Shown: positions 24,675-34,433, counted from the stretch's first letter. The stretch is DNA of 46,417 nucleotides from Allochromatium warmingii (GCF_900107145.1 NZ_FNOW01000022.1:1-46417); one strand, 5' to 3'. The notes: generated by a model not told the origin, from the sequence alone. Translations and numbers: made by a program.

Positions 24675-27600
24675 ATGGCCCGTTTCTTTATCGACCGCCC
24701 CGTCTTTGCGTGGGTGATTGCCATTGTCATTATGCTGGCCGGATTGCTGTCGATCCGTGTTTTGCCGGTATCGCAGTATCCGAGCATTGCGCCGCCCGCG
24801 ATTGCGATTAGCGCGACCTATCCCGGCGCGTCAGCGCAGACGGTCGAGGATTCGGTGACGCAGGTGATCGAACAGCAGATGAATGGTCTCGATGGTCTGC
24901 GCTATATGTCTTCGAGCAGTGAATCGAACGGCCTCGCGACAATCACGCTGACGTTTGAGAATGGCATTGATCCCGATGTGGCGCAGATGCAGGTGCAGAA
25001 TAAGCTGCAACTGGCCAATGCGTTGCTGCCCGAAGAGGTGGTGCGTCAGGGGATTCAGGTTGCGAAATCGGTGCGCAACTTTTTGCTAGTGGTCGCCTTT
25101 GTGTCGCGGGATGGGCGGTTAAACAATGCCGATCTGGCTGATTATGCGGCGAGTCTGGTCAAAGACCCGATTAGCCGCGTGCCGGGCGTGGGTGAAATCA
25201 CGCTGTTTGAATCGCAGTATGCGATGCGCATTTGGCTCGATCCGAACCGCTTGAATCAGTACGGCTTGAGTCCAGCCGATGTGGTGGCGGCGATTGAAGC
25301 CGAGAATGCGCAGGTCTCTGCCGGTCAGTTGGGCGCGATCCCGTCACCGCCGGGGCAACAGCTCAATGTCACGGTCAATGTACAAAGTCGCTTGAATACG
25401 CCGGAAGAATTTGGCGCGATTCGGCTGCGAACGCAGGCCGATGGTTCGACGGTGCAGTTGCGTGATGTGGCGCGGATTGATCTGGGGAGCGAAAGCTACG
25501 GCAAGATGGCGCGGCACAATGGTAGTCCGGCGATGGGCATGGCGATTCGCTTGGCGACGGGCGCGAACGCGCTGCAAACTGCCGATGCCGTCAAAGCCAA
25601 GATTGCCGAGCTGTCGGCGTTCTTCCCGCCCGGCATGGAAGCGGTGTTTCCCTATGACACAACACCCTTTGTGCGCATCTCGATTGGCGAGGTGGTTAAA
25701 ACCATCTTCGAGGCGGTGATTTTGGTTTTTGTGGTGATGTATCTGTTTTTACAGAACTTTCGCGCCACGCTGATTCCGACGATTGCGGTGCCGGTGGTGC
25801 TGCTGGGCACCTTCGGGATTCTTGCTGCCTTCGGCTTCACCATCAATACGTTGACACTGTTTGCGATGGTGTTGGCGATTGGCTTGCTCGTCGATGATGC
25901 GATTGTGGTGGTTGAGAATGTTGAGCGCGTGATGCACGAGGACGGCTTGCCACCAAAGGAGGCGACGCGGCGTTCGATGGATCAGATCACCGGTGCGCTG
26001 ATTGGCATTGCGCTGGTGCTGTCGGCGGTGTTCGTGCCGATGGCGTTTTTTGGCGGCTCGACTGGGGTGATTTATCGGCAATTTTCCATCACCATCGTAT
26101 CGGCGATGCTGCTGTCGGTGATTGTGGCACTGACCTTGAGTCCGGCGCTGGCCGCGTCGCTGCTCAAGCCGATGCCGCATGGCCCAAGACGCGGTTTCTT
26201 CGGTTGGTTCAACCGGACATTCGAGCGCAGTGTGACGCTCTACGGCAAGAGTGTGGCCGGGATCACGCGGCGGCGCTGGGTGTTTTTTGCGGTGTATCTG
26301 GGGCTGGTTGGGTTGCTGATTGTGCTGCATGAGCGGATGACGACAGCGTTTTTGCCCGACGAAGATCAAGGCATTTTGATTATGCAGGTGACGCTGCCCT
26401 CGGGCGCGACGCTGGAGCGTACCCGCGAAGTGCTCAAGCAGGTGGAAAAACACTTTTTGGAGAATGAAAAAGAGGCGGTCAAAGAGCTGATTACCGTTTC
26501 TGGTTTTAGCTTTGCGGGTCAGGGTCAGAATATGGCGATTGGCTTTGTCAAGCTGCGGGATTGGTCAGAGCGGCAGCGCCCCGATCTGCGGGTGAAGGCG
26601 GTAGCGGGACGAGCGATGGGCGCATTTGCGCAGATCCGCGATGCGCAGGTGTTTGCATTCCCGCCGCCAGCGGTGGTTGAACTCGGCACCTCATCGGGCT
26701 GGGATGTGCAGCTACAGGATCGGGCCGGCGTTGGGCGCGACGTGTTGGCAGCGGCACGCGGCCAATTTCTCGGCATGGCGATGCAAGACCCGCGTTTGAT
26801 TGCCGTGCGCCCCAATGGACGCGAAGACGAAGCGCAATATCAGGTTGAGGTGGATCGCACCAAAGCCGGCGCCTTTGGGCTGTCGCTGGCGGATATTAAC
26901 CGTACCTTGTCGATGGCGTGGGGCAGTGCCTATATCGACGATTTTGTGCATGAAGGGCGCGTCAAAAAAGTCTATATCCAAGCGGATGCGCCCTATCGGA
27001 TGCTGCCGGAAGATTTAAATGCGTGGTATGTGCGCAATACGGACGGCGAGATGGTGCCGTTTTCAGCCTTTGCGACCGGAAGCTGGGCATTCGGCTCGCC
27101 GCGTCTGGAGCGGTATAACGGTTTGCCGTCAGCGGAAGTGCTGGGACAGGCTGCACCCGGATTGAGCACCGGAGCGGCGATGCAGGCGGTTGAGGAATTA
27201 GCGAAAAAACTGCCGCCCGGCATAGGCTTGGAATGGACGGGCATTTCATACGAAGAGCGGGCAGCGGGGGCGCAAGCGCCGGCACTCTACGCGCTCTCAG
27301 CATTGGTGGTGTTTTTGGCGCTGGCGGCACTGTATGAAAGTTGGTCAGTGCCGTTTGCGGTGATGCTGGTGGTACCAATTGGCGTACTCGGCGCAGTGGT
27401 GGCGGCACTCGGGCGCGGGCTGCCGAGCGACATTTATTTTCAAGTCGGCTTGCTGGCAACAATTGGTTTATCAGCCAAGAACGCGATCCTGATTGTCGAG
27501 TTTGCCAAAACGCTGCAAGAACAGGGGCGCGATGCGATGAGCGCGGCACTGGAAGCGGCGCGGATGCGGATTCGTCCGATTGTGATGACTTCGCTGGCAT

Positions 27601-27818
27601 TTGGGTTCGGCGTACTGCCGCTGGCGATTAGCTCAGGCGCGGGTTCGGGCGGTCAAAACGCGATTGGTACTGGCGTGCTCGGCGGAGTGTTAGCAGCAAC
27701 ACTGCTTGGCGTGCTCTTTGTGCCGCTGTTTTTTGTGCTGATTCGGGAGCGGTTGCATAAAAAGCCGGATTCTGCTTCCGCGCATTCCGCGACTTCAGCG
27801 GCAAACCATGCGACATAA
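24675..27818 (+). CDS. RND efflux pump inner-membrane transporter (HAE1 type)
   Basis: This 1047-residue proton-driven drug exporter is of the AcrB/MexB class. It begins [20 protein letters not shown], the usual first helix. Proton-relay residues are present: the Asp pair in [18 protein letters not shown] (helix 4) and the Lys in [15 protein letters not shown] (helix 10). The twelve helices and two large periplasmic loops of the family are apparent. No membrane-fusion protein or outer-membrane channel gene is adjacent, so it must borrow partners from elsewhere. The last codons (Ser/Ala/His-rich) lie in the repeat that bounds the following island, and its stop overlaps the next gene by 11 bases. 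Confidence 0.95.
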   Translation: MARFFIDRPVFAWVIAIVIMLAGLLSIRVLPVSQYPSIAPPAIAISATYPGASAQTVEDSVTQVIEQQMNGLDGLRYMSSSSESNGLATITLTFENGIDPDVAQMQVQNKLQLANALLPEEVVRQGIQVAKSVRNFLLVVAFVSRDGRLNNADLADYAASLVKDPISRVPGVGEITLFESQYAMRIWLDPNRLNQYGLSPADVVAAIEAENAQVSAGQLGAIPSPPGQQLNVTVNVQSRLNTPEEFGAIRLRTQADGSTVQLRDVARIDLGSESYGKMARHNGSPAMGMAIRLATGANALQTADAVKAKIAELSAFFPPGMEAVFPYDTTPFVRISIGEVVKTIFEAVILVFVVMYLFLQNFRATLIPTIAVPVVLLGTFGILAAFGFTINTLTLFAMVLAIGLLVDDAIVVVENVERVMHEDGLPPKEATRRSMDQITGALIGIALVLSAVFVPMAFFGGSTGVIYRQFSITIVSAMLLSVIVALTLSPALAASLLKPMPHGPRRGFFGWFNRTFERSVTLYGKSVAGITRRRWVFFAVYLGLVGLLIVLHERMTTAFLPDEDQGILIMQVTLPSGATLERTREVLKQVEKHFLENEKEAVKELITVSGFSFAGQGQNMAIGFVKLRDWSERQRPDLRVKAVAGRAMGAFAQIRDAQVFAFPPPAVVELGTSSGWDVQLQDRAGVGRDVLAAARGQFLGMAMQDPRLIAVRPNGREDEAQYQVEVDRTKAGAFGLSLADINRTLSMAWGSAYIDDFVHEGRVKKVYIQADAPYRMLPEDLNAWYVRNTDGEMVPFSAFATGSWAFGSPRLERYNGLPSAEVLGQAAPGLSTGAAMQAVEELAKKLPPGIGLEWTGISYEERAAGAQAPALYALSALVVFLALAALYESWSVPFAVMLVVPIGVLGAVVAALGRGLPSDIYFQVGLLATIGLSAKNAILIVEFAKTLQEQGRDAMSAALEAARMRIRPIVMTSLAFGFGVLPLAISSGAGSGGQNAIGTGVLGGVLAATLLGVLFVPLFFVLIRERLHKKPDSASAHSATSAANHAT
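27784..27805. repeat. Left boundary repeat of the defence island
   Basis: ATTCCGCG, two variable bases, then TTCAGCGGCAAA form a 22-base sequence repeated at 34434-34455 with 20 of 22 identities. It contains CCGC and GCGG arms. Here it encodes part of the RND pump C-terminus. A 17-base portion also occurs at 17513-17529. Confidence 0.7.
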
Positions 27819-28455
27819 CACACTCATCAAATCCCAACAGCGCGTTGCGGATCACGGCGAAGTTTTTACTCCGGCGTGGATGGTTGAGGCGATGCTTGAT
27901 CTGGTCAAAGACGAAGCGGAGCGCATCAATTCGCGGTTTTTAGAACCGGCCTGTGGCAGCGGGAATTTTCTAGTTCGGGTATTACAGCGCAAGCTCGCGG
28001 CTGTTGAATGCCAATATGGTCAATCGGATTTTGAGCGGCGGCATTTTGCGTTATCGGCGCTGATGTCGATCTATGGTATTGAATTATTGGCGGACAATAT
28101 CGCCGAATGCCGTGCGAATTTATTGGAGATATTTGCTGCGTACCTGAATATCGAAGCGTCGGATGCGTTCTATCACGCCGCGTTGTGGGTGCTATCGTGG
28201 AATGTGGTGCATGGTGATGCGCTGAAAATGCTGGGCAACGATGGCGAGCCGATTACCTTTGCGGAATGGGGTTATATTGGCAAGGGCAAATTTCAACGGC
28301 GTGATTTTCGATTTGATGTGCTGACTGGTTCGTCAGCCTTCAGTGCGCAAGATTCGCTGTTCGCTCAACTCGACAAGCACGAAATTTTTAAACCAATTAA
28401 CACCTATCCGCCCATGACGGTGAATGATCTAGCGTCTTTGTATTTGAGGGGCTAA
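27808..28455 (+). CDS. N6-adenine methylase-like subunit A (no catalytic NPPY)
   Basis: This 215-residue protein begins with the [15 protein letters not shown] signature of Eco57I/type I-like methylases, followed by a canonical SAM-binding motif [13 protein letters not shown] (about 43-54). At the place where the catalytic (N/D)PPY is expected after FDV, the sequence reads LTGSSAF ([12 protein letters not shown], near residue 175). Methyl transfer by this chain alone is therefore unlikely. Downstream gene B has NPPY but an altered motif I. The two may act as a heterodimer. The ATG lies within the last codons of the RND gene, and the stop is three bases before gene B. Confidence 0.7.
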   Translation: MRHNTLIKSQQRVADHGEVFTPAWMVEAMLDLVKDEAERINSRFLEPACGSGNFLVRVLQRKLAAVECQYGQSDFERRHFALSALMSIYGIELLADNIAECRANLLEIFAAYLNIEASDAFYHAALWVLSWNVVHGDALKMLGNDGEPITFAEWGYIGKGKFQRRDFRFDVLTGSSAFSAQDSLFAQLDKHEIFKPINTYPPMTVNDLASLYLRG

Positions 28456-28458
28456 AGG

Positions 28459-30141
28459 ATGACTGAGCAGGCGAGTTTTACGTTGCGCGGGCGCAATCCC
28501 GATGTATTGACCTGCATTGCTAATCTCTCCAATGACGAAGTTTTTACGCCACCTGAGTTTGCGAATCGGATGTTGGATACGCTGGCTGAGGCTTGGGCAA
28601 GCAGCCATAACGGGGCAAATCTTTGGGCCGATAAAACGGTGCGTTTTCTCGATCCCTGCACGAAGTCGGGTGTCTTTCTGCGTGAGATCACCAGTCGTTT
28701 AGTTCAGGGATTGGCAGCGGAGATCCCCGATCTTCAGACCCGCGTCGATCATATTTTGACTCAGCAAATATTCGGTATTGGGATTACGAAGCTGACGAGT
28801 TTATTAGCGCGGCGCAGTGTTTATTGCTCGAAAGATGCTAATAGCGAACATTCGATTACGCGATCTTTTACGCATGATGCGGGCAATATTTGGTTTGAAC
28901 GTGTGGAGCATACGTGGGCGAATGGCAAATGCCGCTTTTGTGGGGCTAGTCAAAGTGCGTTTGATCGTGGGGAAGAATTAGAAACTCACGCTTATGCGAT
29001 TATTCATACGGACGACATTAAAACCAGATTGGGCGAAATTTTTGGAGATAATATGCAATTCGATGTAATTATTGGCAATCCGCCGTATCAGTTGGACGAC
29101 GGCGGTCATGGTAAAAGCGCCGCGCCGATTTATCATCTGTTTGTGGAGCAGGCAAAAAAACTTGAGCCACGCTTTCTATCATTGGTGATTCCGGCAAGAT
29201 GGTTTGCTGGTGGCAAAGGTCTAGACGAGTTTCGTGAAAGTATGCTCGCCGATAACCGTACTAGAGTTATCCACGACTATTGGCTAGTTGGCGATGCCTT
29301 TCCCGGTGTAGCAATTCAGGGCGGCATTCTCTACTTTCTCTGGAATCGGGAAGCACCCGGTGATTGTGAGGTAGTCACGCATTACAATGGCAAGGTTCAG
29401 TCAAGTGCTAAACGGCCATTGCTAGAGCATGGTTCAGATGTTTTTATTCGCTACAATGAAGCAGCGCCAATCCTGAAGAAAATTGTTGCTGTTGAAGGCG
29501 GGATGCTTAATTCGGTCTCTCTTCCTAAACAAAAGCGTTTCACAAATTTTGTGAGTGCCCGAAAACCATTTGGATTGCCGACGAATTTCAAAGTCCGTAC
29601 ATCTAAACGCGATGGAGACGTTTTGACCTACTGGAATGGTGGGCCAGGATTTAAGCAAGGTGGTGTGGGTTGGGTCTCACGCACAGAGATAAATGAGGGA
29701 ATCGAACTAATAGAAAAATGGAAGGTATTTATTGGTGGCGCTTATGGTGATAGGGGTGGCGGTGGTGCAAGCCGCGACGCACCACCTAAAGCAGTGCTAG
29801 GCCGCCCTTTTATTGGTGAACCCGGTTCAATTTCTACTGAAACCTACATCTGTATTGGGCCGCTTGAATCGGAGAACGAGGCTAAAAATGTTTGCTCCTA
29901 TATTTCGTGCAAGCTGACACGCTTTTTGGTCATGCTACACAAGCCATCGCAACACGCGACAAAAAAAGTGTATACCTTTGTTCCCACGCAGGATTTTTCT
30001 CAAACGTGGACTGACGCAAAACTCTATGCGAAGTACGGCCTGACCGATGAGGAAATAGCTTTCATCGAATGGATGATTCGTCCAATGCACCTCAATAGTA
30101 TTAACGCTCCAGATGAGGCAACGCCCTTCGATGATGAATAA
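28459..30141 (+). CDS. Eco57I-type N6-adenine methyltransferase B
   Basis: This 560-residue methylase-like protein starts with DEVFTPPEFANRMLDTL. Motif I is divergent, FLDPCTKSGVFLREI (about residue 66), lacking the usual GSG. A CRFCG-type cysteine pair follows near residue 156. The catalytic motif FDVIIGNPPYQLDD lies near residue 207. The remainder (about 250-560) is probably the target-recognition region. It should methylate adenine in a specific sequence, either with subunit A or alone. The stop (GATGAATAA) overlaps a copy of the start of the helicase gene (30134), now separated from the real helicase by an insertion. Confidence 0.8.
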   Translation: MTEQASFTLRGRNPDVLTCIANLSNDEVFTPPEFANRMLDTLAEAWASSHNGANLWADKTVRFLDPCTKSGVFLREITSRLVQGLAAEIPDLQTRVDHILTQQIFGIGITKLTSLLARRSVYCSKDANSEHSITRSFTHDAGNIWFERVEHTWANGKCRFCGASQSAFDRGEELETHAYAIIHTDDIKTRLGEIFGDNMQFDVIIGNPPYQLDDGGHGKSAAPIYHLFVEQAKKLEPRFLSLVIPARWFAGGKGLDEFRESMLADNRTRVIHDYWLVGDAFPGVAIQGGILYFLWNREAPGDCEVVTHYNGKVQSSAKRPLLEHGSDVFIRYNEAAPILKKIVAVEGGMLNSVSLPKQKRFTNFVSARKPFGLPTNFKVRTSKRDGDVLTYWNGGPGFKQGGVGWVSRTEINEGIELIEKWKVFIGGAYGDRGGGGASRDAPPKAVLGRPFIGEPGSISTETYICIGPLESENEAKNVCSYISCKLTRFLVMLHKPSQHATKKVYTFVPTQDFSQTWTDAKLYAKYGLTDEEIAFIEWMIRPMHLNSINAPDEATPFDDE

Positions 30142-30156
30142 ACCCATCGAAGAAAT
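30133..30156 (+). repeat. Operon-junction repeat, left copy
   Basis: The 24 bases beginning GATGAATA and ending CGAAGAAAT recur at 31849-31872 with one mismatch. Each copy joins the end of a gene (Asp-Glu-stop) to the first codons of the helicase (Met-Asn-Lys/Arg-Pro-Ile-Glu-Glu). Here the helicase reading continues only 18 codons before a stop. Confidence 0.85.
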
Positions 30157-30204
30157 CCCCCCCGATTGTTCATCAACCTGCTACGAATAGCAAAAGGCAG
30201 CGAA

Positions 30205-30245
30205 TTCCCCCGCCCCTGGCGGGCGGGGGTTAGGGGGTGGGGGAA
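30205..30245. repeat. Left inverted repeat of the DUF559 cassette
   Basis: This G/C-homopolymer-rich sequence (TTCCCCCGCCCCTGGCGGGC onwards) is the exact reverse complement, over 39 bases, of 30738-30776, and has one mismatch to 30627-30665. It lies just upstream of the DUF559 start, and the copies lie at and after its end. Confidence 0.9.
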
Positions 30246-30278
30246 CTTACAATAAACTTACAATCAAGAGTAAGTAAC

Positions 30279-30668
30279 ATGAAGCCGCGTCATCCACTGC
30301 AAAATTTTGCCCGTGAACTGCGAAACAACAGCACAGATGTTGAACGCTTGTTGTGGAGACATTTGCGAAACCGTCAGCTTGAAGGTGTCAAATTTCGCCG
30401 CCAACAGCCAATCGAAACCTATATCGTTGATTTCATCTCCTTTGAAAAAAAGATTGTGATTGAACTGGATGGCGGTCAGCATTTAGAAAACAGGGAATAC
30501 GACCAACAAAGAGACGATTGTTTACGGGCAAACGGATATAGGGTGCTGCGCTTTTGGAACAATGAAGTTATTGATAATATTGATGGGGTGTTAGAGGTTA
30601 TCAGAGCGTGCTGCATCGCTATGGCTCCCCCACCCCCTAACCCCCGCCCGCTAGGGGCGGGGGAATGA
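30279..30668 (+). CDS. DUF559 (Vsr/PD-(D/E)xK-like) endonuclease-domain protein
   Basis: This 129-residue protein starts from ATG 30279 (MKPRHPLQNFARELRNN). A GTG at 30237 lies in repeat. The DUF559 fold is evident: WRHLRNRQLEGVKFRRQQPI, YIVDFISFEKKIVIELDGGQH with the acidic nuclease residues, then RDDCLRANGYRVLRFWNNEV. Such proteins are Vsr-like predicted nucleases often found singly between repeats. The last 14 or so codons (Pro-rich, PPPPNPRPLGAGE) are supplied by the inverted repeat itself. Target and role are unknown. Confidence 0.8.
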   Translation: MKPRHPLQNFARELRNNSTDVERLLWRHLRNRQLEGVKFRRQQPIETYIVDFISFEKKIVIELDGGQHLENREYDQQRDDCLRANGYRVLRFWNNEVIDNIDGVLEVIRACCIAMAPPPPNPRPLGAGE

Positions 30669-30800
30669 GTTGAGATGAATCAGCCCATCATTGATGGGGT
30701 GTTAGAGGTTGTCAGAGCGTGCTGCATCGCTATGGCTCCCCCACCCCCTAACCCCCGCCCGCCAGGGGCGGGGGAATGAGTCGAGATGAACAAACCCATC
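30579..30800 (+). repeat. Tandem duplication, two 111-bp units
   Basis: Units 30579-30689 and 30690-30800 are nearly identical. Each has the last codons of the DUF559 gene (Asp-Gly-Val-Leu-Glu-Val), the GC-rich inverted repeat (30627-30665, 30738-30776), a stop, and a new ATG-AA(T/C) start with Pro-Ile. The second unit supplies the start of the DUF1016 gene. The unit is a multiple of three. Confidence 0.9.
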
Positions 30801-31857
30801 GACGAAACTTCAACCACGAGCGCCGCGCCCTTGCTGGCTCAACTGCGCCAGTTAATCACGCAAGCACGGACACAGGCGCTGCGTGCTGTAGACAACCTCC
30901 AAGTGCGCACCTGCTGGGAAATTGGCCGTCACATCGTCGAATTCGAGCAAGGCGGACAGACACGCGCCGCCTATGGTCAGCGTTTGTTGCCGATGCTGGC
31001 CAAGCAATTAACGCACGAGTTCGGCAAGGGCTTCGATGAGCGCAACCTGCGTCACATGCGGGCCTTTTTCCAGTGCTTTCCGATTTGGGACGCACTGCGT
31101 CACGAATTGAGCTGGACGGACACACTATCGCCTGCTGACGCGCTTGGACAACGCGGCGGCGCGTCAGTGGTACATGCACGAAGCTGCCGAACAGAACTGG
31201 AGTTCGCGGGCGCTGGAGCGGCAAATGGGCACGCTGTATTACGAGCGTTTGCTACTCAGCCAAGACAAAGCGGCGGTCGCCGACGAAGCGCGGGAACATC
31301 TGGCGCGTCTGCAACATTCGCCACGCGCATTCGTCCGCGATCCGGTCATGCTGGAATTTTTGGGCTTGCCGAGTGCGGGCCGCGTGTTGGAATCTAGCCT
31401 AGAACAGGGCTTGATGGACAAGCTGCAAGCCTTCCTGCTGGAACTGGGTAAGGGGTTTGCCTTCGTCGCACGCCAGCAGCGCGTTAGCACCGAGAGCAAG
31501 GATTTCTATATCGACCTCGTGTTCTACAACTACCTGCTCAGATGCTTCGTGCTGATCGACCTAAAAACCGGCGAGCTGACCCATCAGGACATCGGCCAAA
31601 TGGATATGTATGTGCGCATGTACGACGACCTAAAGCGCAACGAAGATGATAACCCGACGGTCGGCATCCAGCTGTGCGAGGCAAAAGATCAATCAGTGGT
31701 GCGTTACTCCGTGCTCAATGGCAGCGAACAGTTATTCGCCAGCCGCTACAAGCTCGTGTTGCCCACAGAAGAAGAACTGCGCACCGAGATTGCACGCGAA
31801 AGCGAGGCGCTGCGCCTTGCTCTGGCGCTTGAAAAAGAGCATGACGCAGATGAATAG
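30786..31857 (+). pseudogene. DUF1016 (YhcG-type PDDEXK) nuclease gene, frameshifted
   Basis: The N-terminal half reads from ATG 30786 (LLAQLRQLITQARTQALRAV, CWEIGRHIVEFEQGG, ERNLRHMRAFFQCFP) to ELSWT at about 31117. The C-terminal half continues in another frame to 31857 (DNAAARQWYMHEAAEQNWSS, DFYIDLVFYNYLLRCFVLID then LKTGEL, QIGQ-type motif). The break is a tandem GGAC at 31114-31117 and 31118-31121. Removing one copy restores the expected ELSWTHYRLL. The nuclease core (Asp, then Asp-Leu-Lys) is in the second half. As written, no full protein is made unless frameshifting occurs. Its first codons mimic those of the helicase. Confidence 0.85.
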
Positions 31858-31872
31858 ACCCATCGAAGAAAT
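31849..31872 (+). repeat. Operon-junction repeat, right copy
   Basis: This is the second copy of the junction at 30133-30156 (23 of 24 identical). It overlaps the DUF1016 stop and the helicase start (ATGAATAG). Confidence 0.85.
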
Positions 31873-34384
31873 TCTCGCCTCCAAACCGCACGCCAAGCCG
31901 CCGCGCATTTACGCCTACTTGATTGCTGACACCGCGCACGCCGGATTACTCAAAGTCGGACAAACCACGCGCACGGTCAAACAGCGCATCGCCGAACAGC
32001 TCAAAACCGCCGCCATTAAAAACTACCGCATCGAACTCGATGAATCCGCCGAGCGCGATGACGGCAGCTTCTTCAGCGATCACGACGTGCGGGCCGCATT
32101 GATTAAAAAAGGCTTTGCAAACGTCGAAAACGAATGGATGCGCTGTTCAGTCGCGGATATTAAAACTGTGCTCAACGAATTGCGCACCGGCCAGACATTC
32201 ACCGGCACCCATCATCAAACCTTTCCCATGCGCCGCGAACAAGCCGAAGCGGTGAATAAAACGGCTGATTATTACCAATCCATCTGGATAGAAAATCAAA
32301 AAGCCGTGCCGCGCTTTCTCTGGAACGCCAAAATGCGGTTTGGCAAAACCTTCACCACCTACCAACTCGCTAAAAAACTCGGCGCAAAGCGCGTGCTGGT
32401 GCTCACCTTCAAACCAGCAGTTGAGGATGCGTGGCAGACCGATCTGGAAAGCCATGCTGATTTTAATGGCTGGCAATATCTGTCGCGCTCATCGGGCCGT
32501 GATCCAACGCAGATTGACCACGAAAAACCCGTCGTCTATTTTGGCTCATTTCAAGATTTACTTGGCCGCGATCCCGTCGGCAACATCAAACCAAAAAATG
32601 AATGGCTTCACACGATCAATTGGGATCTGGTCGTATTCGACGAATACCACTTCGGCGCATGGCGCGACACTGCTAAAGAATTATTTGAGGGCGAAGATGA
32701 GGCCGTCGCCAAAAAAGAAACCAAACTCGAATACACTGAAGGACTCACCGAATTAAACGAAGACCTCGGCGAGCTTTCGCAGCAAGAAACCGAATTTCTG
32801 CCAATCACCACGCGGGCCTATCTCTATCTATCCGGCACACCATTCAAAGCACTCGCCACCGGCGAATTTATTGAAGAACAAATCTTCAACTGGACTTATA
32901 CCGACGAACAACGCGCTAAAGCTACATTCGCCGCGAATAATCCACAACAGCGCAACCCTTACGCCGCGCTGCCCCAGATGCGCTTGCTGACCTATCAAAT
33001 GCCTGATGAATTATTGGCGATTGCCAGCGGTGGGGAATTTGATGAATTTGACCTCAATACCTTTTTTGAGGCATCGGGAAGCGGCACAACGGCACAATTC
33101 AAACATCAAAGCGATGTGCAGAAATGGCTCGACATCATTCGTGGCGGCTACCTCGATCAATCCATCGAGCACCTAAAAACCGGCACGCGCCCGCCGTTTC
33201 CGTACTCAGATGTGCGCCTGTTGCCGTATCTGCAACATTCATTCTGGTTTTTGCCCAAGGTCGCCGCCTGCCACGCAATGGCGAACCTGCTGGCAGCAAA
33301 ACACAACACGTTCTGGCATGACTACACCATCATCGTCGCCGCTGGCGCACAAGCGGGCATTGGACTGGAAGCACTCACGCCCGTGCGCCACGCCATCGGC
33401 AGCGGATTCGACACCAAAAGCATCACGCTCTCGTGCGGCAAACTGACGACCGGCGTAACGGTTCCGCAGTGGTCATCCATCCTGATGCTGCGCAATCTCA
33501 AATCGCCCGAGACCTACTTTCAAGCGGCATTCCGCGTGCAATCGCCCTGGTCAATCAAAAATCCCAACGGCGACGATCCGCACGAAGAGGACATCCTCAA
33601 GCCAGTCTGCTTTGTGTTTGACTTCGCACCGACCCGCGCCCTGCGGCAACTTTCAGAATACGGCATCGGCCTGTCGCCCAACGAATCGAACCCAGAAAAC
33701 GCCGTCAAAGACCTCGTATCCTTCCTGCCCGTGCTGGCTTACGACGGCGCGAACATGACACAGATCGACGCGGGCGGCATTCTCGACATTGCGTTAGCCG
33801 GTACCTCGGCCACACTGCTGGCGCGGAAATGGGAAAGCGCCCTGCTGGTAAACGTCGATAACGCAACACTACAGCGCGTGCTGAACAACGCTGAAGCATT
33901 AGCCGCCGTCGAGCGCATCGAAGGCTGGCGCAGCTTAGGCGACAACATCATCGAGACCATCATCAATAAAAGTGAGCGCGTTAAGGAACTTAAAAAGAAG
34001 GGCAAATTGACGAAGAAGGAGAAAAAAGAACTGTCCGACGAAGAAAAGGAATACAAATCCAAGCGCAAACTGGTACAGGAAAAGCTAATTAAATTCGCCA
34101 CCCGCATTCCAGCGTTCATGTACCTCACCGATTTCCGCGAAAACACACTGCAAGATGTCATCACCAAACTAGAACCGGATTTATTCCGCGCTGTCACTGG
34201 CCTAACCGTACCGGACTTTGATTTACTTGTTCGGCTGAAAGTCTTCAACACCGAACAAATGAATCAAGCCGTGTTTGCATTCCGACGGTATGAAGATGCG
34301 TCACTGCGCTACACTGGCATCGAAAGCCATGAAGGACTCAACCACTACGGACTTTACGATACTGTTGTAGCGAAAGAATCCTAA
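31850..34384 (+). CDS. GIY-YIG/T5orf172-domain helicase, putative restriction subunit
   Basis: This protein of about 844 residues starts from ATG 31850. A second ATG nine bases earlier is possible. The N-terminal domain (about 18-110) fits the T5orf172/GIY-YIG nuclease pattern: IYAYLI, then GLLKVGQTTRTVKQRI. A superfamily 2 helicase follows. Motif I is AKMRFGKTFTTY (about 160), motif II is VVFDEYHFG, motif III is LSGTPFKAL, and motifs V/VI are TTGVTVPQW and YFQAAFRVQSPW. A Lys/Glu-rich coiled stretch (about 700-745, KKKGKLTKKEKKE) precedes the C-terminus. It is probably the ATP-driven translocase and nuclease paired with the methylases. No type I or III nuclease domain is present. Confidence 0.75.
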   Translation: MNRPIEEILASKPHAKPPRIYAYLIADTAHAGLLKVGQTTRTVKQRIAEQLKTAAIKNYRIELDESAERDDGSFFSDHDVRAALIKKGFANVENEWMRCSVADIKTVLNELRTGQTFTGTHHQTFPMRREQAEAVNKTADYYQSIWIENQKAVPRFLWNAKMRFGKTFTTYQLAKKLGAKRVLVLTFKPAVEDAWQTDLESHADFNGWQYLSRSSGRDPTQIDHEKPVVYFGSFQDLLGRDPVGNIKPKNEWLHTINWDLVVFDEYHFGAWRDTAKELFEGEDEAVAKKETKLEYTEGLTELNEDLGELSQQETEFLPITTRAYLYLSGTPFKALATGEFIEEQIFNWTYTDEQRAKATFAANNPQQRNPYAALPQMRLLTYQMPDELLAIASGGEFDEFDLNTFFEASGSGTTAQFKHQSDVQKWLDIIRGGYLDQSIEHLKTGTRPPFPYSDVRLLPYLQHSFWFLPKVAACHAMANLLAAKHNTFWHDYTIIVAAGAQAGIGLEALTPVRHAIGSGFDTKSITLSCGKLTTGVTVPQWSSILMLRNLKSPETYFQAAFRVQSPWSIKNPNGDDPHEEDILKPVCFVFDFAPTRALRQLSEYGIGLSPNESNPENAVKDLVSFLPVLAYDGANMTQIDAGGILDIALAGTSATLLARKWESALLVNVDNATLQRVLNNAEALAAVERIEGWRSLGDNIIETIINKSERVKELKKKGKLTKKEKKELSDEEKEYKSKRKLVQEKLIKFATRIPAFMYLTDFRENTLQDVITKLEPDLFRAVTGLTVPDFDLLVRLKVFNTEQMNQAVFAFRRYEDASLRYTGIESHEGLNHYGLYDTVVAKES

Positions 34385-34408
34385 AATTCCCACACAGTTC
34401 TCACACCT

Positions 34409-34428
34409 CAAACCGAAGGTTTTTTTCT
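34409..34428 (+). terminator. Possible terminator after the helicase
   Basis: AAACC and GGTTT flank GAA and run into seven T (about 34411-34427). The stem is short but the T-run is good, and it lies 25 bases after the last gene of the island. Confidence 0.45.
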
Positions 34429-34433
34429 GCGTA

